The notes under the pieces were generated by a model. That model did not search any database and was not told the DNA's origin. It was given only the letters and a program-made list of their open reading frames with translations. A DNA stretch of 64,000 nt from Syntrophomonadaceae bacterium (GTDB lineage Bacteria; Bacillota; Syntrophomonadia; Syntrophomonadales; DTU052), in assembly GCA_012728655.1 (NCBI GenBank), contig JAAYEQ010000012.1, positions 18,641 to 82,640 on the forward strand, written 5' to 3'. Shown in pieces: positions 27,746 through 36,200 of this stretch. A program made the position numbers and the translations under genes. Position 1 is the first letter of the stretch. Every line of letters starts with the position of its first letter.

Positions 27746-29206
27746 CTAATGGGTTTTAAACCATTTTTCAAAAAAGGATTCCATTGAGGTCCGGGAATGC
27801 TGGGAGATGATCCGGCACAGGTCTTCGGTGGTGGCGGTTTTGAATTTATAGGTTGCCAGATAGCTCCGAAGTATCTTCAGGACCTGCCCCTCTCCCAACT
27901 CCTCCTCCAACTGTAACCAGAAACTCTCTCCTCCCTGATAGGCGGTGTCCAGGTAAGTGTCCTTGGAATGGATTTCAGTCAGGGCCTGTTCCAGATTAAC
28001 CAGCTTCTTCCCCGATCGCCCCTGAACCGAACGGTATTCAACCTCCTCCAGGTACTTGCGGGCCGACCAGTTGGCCAACCCTTCATCCAGCCAGGGCTCC
28101 TGCAGCTGGTTGTTGCCCACCATGTCATACCACCACTGGTGTGCTATCTCATGAGCCACCAAATAGGCCCGGCGCTGTTCATTAAATCTGGGGTTGAACA
28201 CCTCGTCGGTGAAAAAGATCAGCCCCGAATACTCCATGCCCTGGAAGCCTTCCATCGGTCCCTGTACCAGAAACAACTGGGGACGGGCATAAGATCCAAA
28301 GGTGCGGTTGTAAAACTTGACAACGGCTACCGCCTGTTCCAAAACAGCTTTCTCCACCTCCGGGAAGCGGCCGTTAAAGAACCCGACGATATTGATGTCG
28401 TCCGCTTTAACATGATACATCTTATAGTTGTACGCAGCGGCCAGAGCAAAATCCCGTACACGTTCGGCCTTGATCAGCATGGTCTGCCAGCCTGTATCCT
28501 CGGCTTCGATAGAGAGGATGTCTCCCGAGGCTGCGATCTGATAAGCTTCCGGCACCCAAAGCCTGACGGTGTAGTCCGCACACTGCGTGTAAAACGGGTC
28601 CCCAAACTTCGTATTAATCGAAGTATGCCAGCCTCGGTCATCCTTCACGTTCAGCACCGGATAAAAATTCCCCATGAGAATAACCCCGTCTTTACTGCCG
28701 TAGCGATAGGCGGCCTGCGGAATCCGGGCTTTCCATTCCAGCTTCAGGGTCACCTCTTCCCCGACCTTGATCGGTTCCGGGAGATGAATGCGGTAGGAGA
28801 TGCCCAAATCCTCTCCGGCTGCTGTTGCACCGTTTACCGTCACCGAAGAAATGGTGAGCCACCCGGGGTCAAATCCGGAATAGTAGGCCGACATCGGCGC
28901 GGGAGTTGTGGCCCTGTCTTTCATGACATTGGGGTAGGTAGTCAGCCACAACTCCGTAAGTTCGGCATCTGTTGTGTTGCGAGAAGTGATGACGGAGCGT
29001 CCGTGAAGCTCCAGTTTAATCGGATCGAGCCGCAATTCCATATGGTACGAAGTATGATGGGGAGCCGGGAACAGATTATCTTCAGAGAGAGGCGCTGTTT
29101 GGCTGGTAATAACACTCTTGGTTGTTCCATAGATCCCTTTTATCCATACCACGCAAACAAGCGCCACAATCAGGGTCAACCATAACCAGGTATTGCTCTT
29201 CCTCAA
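27746..29206 (-). CDS. Membrane-anchored M1-family metallopeptidase
   Basis: Zinc aminopeptidase-like protein (486 aa). It has an N-terminal hydrophobic anchor (TWLWLTLIVALVCVVWI), then an M1 N-terminal domain, then the catalytic domain with the substrate motif GMEYSG (variant of GAMEN) and HEIAHQWWYD followed 18 residues later by the third zinc ligand, in WLDEGLANW. It is last in the surface operon, 54 bases after the SLH gene. The start is TTG 29206 with a weak ribosome-binding site. It probably acts outside the cell on peptides or surface proteins. Confidence 0.87.
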   Translation of the reverse strand: MRKSNTWLWLTLIVALVCVVWIKGIYGTTKSVITSQTAPLSEDNLFPAPHHTSYHMELRLDPIKLELHGRSVITSRNTTDAELTELWLTTYPNVMKDRATTPAPMSAYYSGFDPGWLTISSVTVNGATAAGEDLGISYRIHLPEPIKVGEEVTLKLEWKARIPQAAYRYGSKDGVILMGNFYPVLNVKDDRGWHTSINTKFGDPFYTQCADYTVRLWVPEAYQIAASGDILSIEAEDTGWQTMLIKAERVRDFALAAAYNYKMYHVKADDINIVGFFNGRFPEVEKAVLEQAVAVVKFYNRTFGSYARPQLFLVQGPMEGFQGMEYSGLIFFTDEVFNPRFNEQRRAYLVAHEIAHQWWYDMVGNNQLQEPWLDEGLANWSARKYLEEVEYRSVQGRSGKKLVNLEQALTEIHSKDTYLDTAYQGGESFWLQLEEELGEGQVLKILRSYLATYKFKTATTEDLCRIISQHSRTSMESFFEKWFKTH

Positions 29207-29260
29207 TTCAACTAACCGCCTATCTTAAGATGCTATCCCCGCTTCATCCGGCCAATCCGG

Positions 29261-30769
29261 CTATGACGAGAACTGGTAGACGCGTTCCCGGTCCTTGCGG
29301 AAATCCTGGTTGAGATAGATGCGGAATTGATCCAGCAGGCTGGCGGCTTCGGCACGGGTCACAATGTCCAACGGACGGAACAAGCGGTTTCCGCCCACCA
29401 GATCTCCCTTAATCAAACCATAGTAAGTGGCAACATAGACTGCGTCCTTGGCCCATAGGGGTATCTGCGCATCATCGTAATACCCGGTGGTGTAATAGGG
29501 GGTCGGTGCCAAATTCTCCAGTCCCATGGCCTTCACCAGGATGGATATGGCTTCAGCACGGGTCAGATTTGAGTTGGGCAGGAAGACGGCCCCGTTGCCC
29601 TGAACAAGTCCTTTCCGGTAAGCAGCCTGTATGTACTTAAAATATGGATGCTCCCTGTCAACGTCCAGGAAATAAGGTTCCTCAACCGGTGTTTTCTTTC
29701 CTCGGGCCGTGGTGGCGGGTTCCGCTTCATCCACCGCCTCGCCAACCACCATCATGGCCTTGATAAACTCGCCGCGCCTGATGGCCACGCCGGGTTGGAA
29801 GTAGTCTCCTTGAACATCGAAAGCGCCCAGACCGCAGAGAGCCTCGATAGCCTGCCGTGCCCAATGCCCGCGGAGGTCTTTGCACTCTTTTACAAAGAGC
29901 CGCTTAACCTCCGGCGGCGAGGTGAAAGCCAGGGTTTCTTCCCCCCGGTTCCGGACTCCGTCCATTATGCCATCATCAGTTACTGTGGGCAGGTCATAGA
30001 TAATCTTCAGGGTCTGGTCCTCCCGCTTGTTCTCCACAAATCCTCCCGCAAAACTGATGAGTTCAGGACTGCTCTCGCTATAATAGAGGGTTCGCGAAAG
30101 GGAACGGTTCATCACCGCCCGCAGCGATCCCTGCCAGCGGGAAACAGCCGGGGAATCGTCATCATCGGAGACGATCTCCCCCTGCAGAGATACCTGGACC
30201 GTCCTGGTCTCGCCCTCTCCCCAGGCATTGCGGTAACCGTCGGATTCACCGCTGATCTCTACAGTTACTCTGCCTTCACCGCGTCCTACCTCATAAGACT
30301 TCTTTATATACCAGTTGCCAACGAGATAGTCGATGACCGCCTGGCGATCGACAACCCTGGAACCATTAAAGAAAACCGAGTCTTTTACCAGTTTGTACTG
30401 TTTACCGCCTATATTGATGGTTTCAGTCAGGCTGTCCAGGGTGGTGACATGCACCTCCTGGTTGTTTCTCTTTTCAATACTGGTGGTTAGTTTGATGGTC
30501 CGGCTCAGTTTATCTTTGCTGCCGTTTAAGCCTTCCAGCTTGTAGGTAAGGGTTGTCTGCTCGGTATTATCCCGGGTGCGGGTTGTTTCTTTTACGGTTC
30601 CCCTGAATACCGTCGGTTTGCCGGAAACAAACACGATCTCCTGGTATTCCTTGTTATCAGTCAATCCCAGATCATACCCGGTAAACCCCAATACCGGGGG
30701 ACATGGAGACAGCAAGAAGCAAACCGTCGCGATCACAAAAACCGCCGCTATGATACCCGTTCTCTTCAT
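29261..30769 (-). CDS. SLH-domain surface protein, C-terminal SLH repeats
   Basis: Exported protein (502 aa) with a signal peptide (MKRTGIIAAVFVIATVCFLLS), a beta-rich central region of unknown function, and three C-terminal S-layer homology repeats from about residue 330 (CKDLRGHWARQAIEAL, FLPNSNLTRAEAISIL, LFRPLDIVTRAEAASLL). SLH repeats bind pyruvylated wall polymers. ATG 30769 follows GAGGG by seven bases; the ORF-track TTG start overlaps the previous stop. It belongs to an operon with the other SLH protein. Confidence 0.88.
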   Translation of the reverse strand: MKRTGIIAAVFVIATVCFLLSPCPPVLGFTGYDLGLTDNKEYQEIVFVSGKPTVFRGTVKETTRTRDNTEQTTLTYKLEGLNGSKDKLSRTIKLTTSIEKRNNQEVHVTTLDSLTETINIGGKQYKLVKDSVFFNGSRVVDRQAVIDYLVGNWYIKKSYEVGRGEGRVTVEISGESDGYRNAWGEGETRTVQVSLQGEIVSDDDDSPAVSRWQGSLRAVMNRSLSRTLYYSESSPELISFAGGFVENKREDQTLKIIYDLPTVTDDGIMDGVRNRGEETLAFTSPPEVKRLFVKECKDLRGHWARQAIEALCGLGAFDVQGDYFQPGVAIRRGEFIKAMMVVGEAVDEAEPATTARGKKTPVEEPYFLDVDREHPYFKYIQAAYRKGLVQGNGAVFLPNSNLTRAEAISILVKAMGLENLAPTPYYTTGYYDDAQIPLWAKDAVYVATYYGLIKGDLVGGNRLFRPLDIVTRAEAASLLDQFRIYLNQDFRKDRERVYQFSS

Positions 30770-30779
30770 GACCGATCCC

Positions 30780-33263
30780 TCACTCAACCAGTATCAGAGT
30801 AGCATACACATCGGTTCCATCACCAACGGAAGCACGCAAGAGGTAAACCGGATCCCCGACTCTCAGCGCCGAAGGATCTTTTCCTTCACCGTTCCTGGCT
30901 GCCACCGCATACTTCAGCTTAAGCGTCAAATCACCGGTTTGCATCTGCCAGGATTCGGTATACGACGACCAGTTGCTGTAGCTGCCGATCGATACTTCTT
31001 CGCTGCTGACCGCGGTGACGGTTCCCCGGCTGATAACCTCCGAGCGGAATTCCATGTCATCCAGGATTATCACCGCCAGGGCTTTATCCCCTTCGGCGAT
31101 CACATAAACGTCGAGGTCCTCCAGTTCCTCATCCCGGTTATAGAAGTTGTAGTCACCAAACCTTTCCACTACATCCCCGTCGGTATACAGGAACGTGGTC
31201 TGGTAATCGTAGTAGAACTGGGTGTAACTATAACCACCCCGCCACTTGTGGTCCTCCATCCTGCTGGTCGAACCGATTTCGAAGCGGCTGCGGTCCATAA
31301 TTGCTCTGATATATCCCCGGTATAGTGTGTACCTGGACTCGCTCTCGGGGGTGTTTACCATGATCAGCCGGGCTCGAATCGAGTTGTCGCTCTCGCGCTC
31401 GGCGAATATCACCACATCATCCCCGGAATTGATGGCATCGCCGTCAATCAAGCGATTATCCTTGATGACAATGGTTCCGCTGTCATAGTAGATGCGGTCC
31501 GGCTCGTACTTGACGGCCAGGCTGTTTAAGGTGCCGTTAATCTCCTGTACCTTGCCGGTCACCTTCCGCGCCGTGCTCTCGCGCACCACCAGCTTCACCA
31601 CCCTCTCCTGATCACCGCGGCGGGCGGTTACGAAGTAAGCATAATTGCCGCGGTATTTTTCCAGTTCGAGGAGACTCAGTTTTCTGCTGCCGCTGTAGGC
31701 TTCAATATCGCTGGCGGCCGACAGTACCAGGCTGTCGCCCTGGAAGGCCATATCTCCGGCTTGATAAATGGCCACATTGTCAAACCTGATTTGTCCAAAA
31801 ACGCTGTTTATATCATACATCCGGGCCAGGTAGACCTTGTACCCGGCGTCGTCCCTTCTCACATCCACCCGCACAATTCTGCGATTGCTGTCCAGGGTAA
31901 GCTTGACATAATCCCCGGTCTTCAAGTCGTAATAATCGGCCGACAGACCGTTTACGTAGTAGCGGGTACTGCTGGTAAGCGTATAGGTATAAGGCCGTCC
32001 GTTATCATCTCTGATGCTGAGTTCATCATAACTCTTGCGGAACAGGTAGCCGTAAGCGGAATTGACATCCCGCGGCAGAGCCCCGGAGGAGGCGTAATTG
32101 ACGGTACTCTTGATTTCCGAAACCTGGGTTCCACTCAAAAAGAGCGAAACCTGCTGCCCTGCCACCAGGTCAGTCAGGTTGGCAGGATATCCGCTTAAGG
32201 TTACCCGGCACAGAGGACTCAAGGGGTAGATATAGGTCTTGCCGTCCCAACCGGTAAGATAAAGTCGGTTGCGGGTAATATCCAAATAATCAAGGACCCC
32301 TTCCAGAACCGCCTGGGCTCCGTAAGCCGCTTCCACCAGAAGAATCTCATTTTGCGGTCCGACCAGGACCTTTACGCTGTCACCGGTGTTGAGTAATCCG
32401 CTCCTGCCCAGATTATTGTTCTTATAAACCAGGAAGTCCCGCTCGGAATCGACTACCATAAAGAAGCTCTGTCCGTCGTCCTGGACCACCTGGTAATAAT
32501 TGCGCTCCACGCTGGGACCGGTTAAAAAACTGGAATTGCCTATGGTTCCCTGCAGGGTCTTGTAACCCCTGGTGGTCAGGTATACCTGACAGGCCTTGTC
32601 CAAAACTGCAGCCAATTCGGCCCGGGTAATTGCTTTCTGGGGATTGAAGCGGTTCCCGGTTCCGGTCATTATCTTGGCCGCGATAATGGCTTCACAGTAA
32701 GGCAAGCGGGCTTTGGAAAAGGATTGCCAGTCGTCAAACTGGTAAATCGCTTGCTGGGCCTGGCCATAGACCGGAAGATAGTTCAAGATCCGCGCCATCC
32801 AGTATGCGGTTTCCTCCCGGGTAGCCGCGCCCCGCCAATTGGTGTTCCGGCGTTCCTCCTCGGTGATTATACCCATGGACTGGGCCAGGGTGACATAGTT
32901 GGCCCCCCAGTAATTAAGGTGTGCCGTTTCCTGGTCCGGGTCGACATTGATTCTCTGAGCCTGTCCTTCCAGACCGGCCAGGCGGATCAGCATTCCCAGG
33001 ACATCCTCTCTGCTGGCGGTGCTGTTCGGACGGAATTTGCCGCCTTCTCCGCGCACAATCCCCAGAGCGGTTACCCGGTAAATGGAGGCCTGGGCCCAGT
33101 GACCGGAAACATCCTGGTAAGAAGCGTTCTTCAACAACGAATCCCAGTAGGATACCCCGGAGTAGGTCTCCGCTCCCAGCGCAACCGGTAACCCCCCGGT
33201 GAACAGAAACGTCAGTGTCAGCAAAACGGCCAGTGATCGAGCCAGGGTTCTCTTTTTTCTCAT
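30780..33263 (-). CDS. SLH-domain surface protein, N-terminal SLH repeats
   Basis: Large exported protein (827 aa from ATG 33263, which has GGTGAT five bases upstream). A signal peptide ends near VALGAE. Three SLH-type repeats follow (YQDVSGHWAQASIYRV, WGANYVTLAQSMGIIT, FNPQKAITRAELAAVL). The remaining about 600 residues look like repeated small beta-barrel modules rich in DGD/VKV patterns (for example GDSVKVLVGPQNEILLVEA, GDYVKLTLDSNRRIVRVDV). It could bind wall polymer at its N-terminus and present a beta-rich rod outward. No enzyme motif was seen. Confidence 0.87.
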   Translation of the reverse strand: MRKKRTLARSLAVLLTLTFLFTGGLPVALGAETYSGVSYWDSLLKNASYQDVSGHWAQASIYRVTALGIVRGEGGKFRPNSTASREDVLGMLIRLAGLEGQAQRINVDPDQETAHLNYWGANYVTLAQSMGIITEEERRNTNWRGAATREETAYWMARILNYLPVYGQAQQAIYQFDDWQSFSKARLPYCEAIIAAKIMTGTGNRFNPQKAITRAELAAVLDKACQVYLTTRGYKTLQGTIGNSSFLTGPSVERNYYQVVQDDGQSFFMVVDSERDFLVYKNNNLGRSGLLNTGDSVKVLVGPQNEILLVEAAYGAQAVLEGVLDYLDITRNRLYLTGWDGKTYIYPLSPLCRVTLSGYPANLTDLVAGQQVSLFLSGTQVSEIKSTVNYASSGALPRDVNSAYGYLFRKSYDELSIRDDNGRPYTYTLTSSTRYYVNGLSADYYDLKTGDYVKLTLDSNRRIVRVDVRRDDAGYKVYLARMYDINSVFGQIRFDNVAIYQAGDMAFQGDSLVLSAASDIEAYSGSRKLSLLELEKYRGNYAYFVTARRGDQERVVKLVVRESTARKVTGKVQEINGTLNSLAVKYEPDRIYYDSGTIVIKDNRLIDGDAINSGDDVVIFAERESDNSIRARLIMVNTPESESRYTLYRGYIRAIMDRSRFEIGSTSRMEDHKWRGGYSYTQFYYDYQTTFLYTDGDVVERFGDYNFYNRDEELEDLDVYVIAEGDKALAVIILDDMEFRSEVISRGTVTAVSSEEVSIGSYSNWSSYTESWQMQTGDLTLKLKYAVAARNGEGKDPSALRVGDPVYLLRASVGDGTDVYATLILVE

Positions 33264-33275
33264 CTTCAATCACCT

Positions 33276-36200
33276 TCACCTGCAGATTATATAGGTGCCG
33301 GGACGGCCGACTCTCGCCGTCACCTGACCGGTAGAGTTAACCAAAGCAGTCACATCGCTCCATCTGCGGCTGTAACTATCGTAACCATAGGCCCGCAGCG
33401 AGGTCAACAACGGCGTCTGTTGATATTTGGAATAGGTTATATTCATGTCGCCGGCAAAAAGGTTCATCTCAGCCATCCTAAAGGGCGACTCCATGGAAGC
33501 CATTACGGTAAACCCGCCTGCGATCCGATATCCCGGTAGGTTAAGGGCCAACGCTTCCAGATAAGAAGCCGGAGCGGGAGTCAGGCGCACGATTACATAA
33601 AAATCTGCATTGTAGCGACGGAACTCCTGGTATTCCATGGTGTACAGAGCCTTCACCGGCAATGCTATGCGGAAATAGTTGCCGGCTACCTGGATGGTGG
33701 TGACCGAGTTCTTGTCAATCCCTTCACTGGGAATATGCAGTTCTACCACTTCCGCACTGCGCTGGTTGGCATCCAGATATACCTCATAGGTGGGGTAGTG
33801 CCAGAATGCCAAATCCCGTCCGACGATGATTTTCAGAACCCCGTCAGCCAATTCCATCTGAGTATTCACCGTATCCACCGACGCCGTAGGCGGACGATTG
33901 GTAATGTCCGATGACGACACATATATGGGATTGGATTTGCAAGGGGTAAACTGGGAAGCCCCATCGCGGTTGATGGTGCGCAGCCAGAAGTAATAACTCC
34001 TACCCGCTTCAATATCCTCAAACATGTATTCGGTCCCGTCAGTCGAGCCCAGGTATTCGGCGGATTCCGGATCGGAAGAGTGCCCCACATATATCTCGTA
34101 ACGGCTGGGAACCGAGGAAGCCGTCCAATAAAGCTTGATGGCCCTTCTGTTCCATATCCGTCCGTCAAAATCGGTGGGAACCGGCGCCACCGTTTCTTCA
34201 TAGGTAAAACCGTTTTCCAGGATGGCCTCCGAATAATCCGGCGCCGGATTGCGCACCGCTACGTCCACACTGCCTTTGGGATGCGGCGGGGTAACCACTG
34301 TCAACCGCGTAGGACCCTCATATGTAACCGCAGCCGCCTTGGCGGTCCCAAAGAAGACCTCGCAGCCATTGCGGAAATTCTCTCCGGTGATCACCACTTT
34401 TGTTCCTCCGAGGGTTGTTCCCCGGTCGGGGCTGATTCCCAGGATAACCGGTTCCCCTTCCACCCGCAGGTAGGTAAACCCGTTGCGCAGGAAGGCGCTG
34501 CCGTAATCGGTCAGATTGATCACCTGGACGTCGACCGTACGCCGGTCCTCCATCGTCGCCAGGGTTATTCCCGGGGTCCGTACCACCAGCCGGGTTTCAG
34601 ATTTTTCGAGTATCGCAGCCATCTGGCCGCCAAAGTAGACTTCAACCCGGTCGGCAAAACCGGTTCCGGTTATGGTGACGTTGGTGCCGCCTTTGTAACT
34701 GCCCTGCGCCGGCTCCACGCTGCTAATCACCGGTTGAACAACCGGAGACACATACTCGATGGTGTACTCCGCCTGCCCGCCATCCGGGTTCACTATGCGC
34801 AGGATGCGGAACCCGGTTCTCTCCGCAGGGGGCATTATAATCCTGATCTGGGAGTCGCTCAGCACCTCGATGTTATCGTAGATTACCCCGTCCATAGTGG
34901 TCTGTCCGGCCAGCGACTTGAAGAAAGCTCCCTGCCAGTCGCTCAGCAGCACATCCGTTCCGGGGATGGTAATCATTCGGTCCGGATTATTGGGGTCAGG
35001 TTCCGTCCTCGGTTTTATGAACTGGCTCCCTACTATTAATCCCCAACTGCTTTGATGCCGGGAGAACTTGTCCGGAATAACCCGGTCAATCTTGGGGGCC
35101 GAAGCGATATAAGTAAAAGCTCCTATCTTGGTGTAGGTCCCGGTATCGGGGTTGGTAATGGTAACATCTACCTTCCCGCCTCCGGGATAGGCCGGGGTGA
35201 TAACCCGGAGCTGGCGACCCTGGGTCCTGGTTATGGTATCGTCCTTAATTATGGTGGCCTGGTAACCGCCGAAGGTGACGGTTGGCCAGGCAATAATGTT
35301 GTTTTCACTATCCCGCTTTACCTGAAAGTCGCTGCCCGTAATAAGCACTTCCGTGTTCCCGGTGGAAGGCCCCTGGGCCGGCTGCACGCTGGTTATCACC
35401 GGTTTGCTGGAGGGCATCACATAGGTAAACGCCCCCTCGGCAATAGCCGTACCTCCGTCCGGGTTGACCACCATCACGTCCACCGGACCCGGTTCCAATC
35501 CCGGCGCCAATGGAGGAGTTTTGGCCCGTATGAGGCAGCGTGTCCAAACTCCGATCACCGGGTCGTACTCTATCAGTTCCACCTGAACCCCGGTGGCCGG
35601 CCGTCCTCCGATGTACAGCTCCAGCCCTTCCTTGTGAAAATCGTAACCCTCGACAAAGATGTCCACGCCGCCGTGTACCGATCCCTCGGCGGGGCGGATG
35701 GCAATACCATCTCCGTCGATGTCCTGGATCCGGGGACGGCTGGCGGGAATCTGCAGTTCAAACTTTTGAGCGGCTGTTGCGGTACCGGTATCAGGGTTCC
35801 TGACTTTTATCTCATACAGCCCGGGAGGCAGGGGGTTACCCGCCGCGTCATTGGCCGGCACCGGGAAGGTGATGATCTCGCTGTTGATCACCTTTACCCC
35901 GTGCTGCGCCTGGGTAAGAACCTGGTCCCCGAAGATCACCTGGGTCCCGGAGTCAATGAAGAAGTACTTTCCGAAAATGGTGACCAGGGTACCGCTTTGC
36001 CCGTGTTTGGGGAAGAAATCGGTTATCTCAGGGAGGGTCAATACCCGGTGGTACATAAACCCCTGGGGTATTACATCCATACGGATGCCTTCCGGCGATA
36101 TATTCAAAACCTCCACCGGGGTCCACACATCCACGCGGGTGCCCGGGGGGGTGATTATGGTCAGCTTGCGATTGCCGTCGGATATGGCTTTAATAGTTGC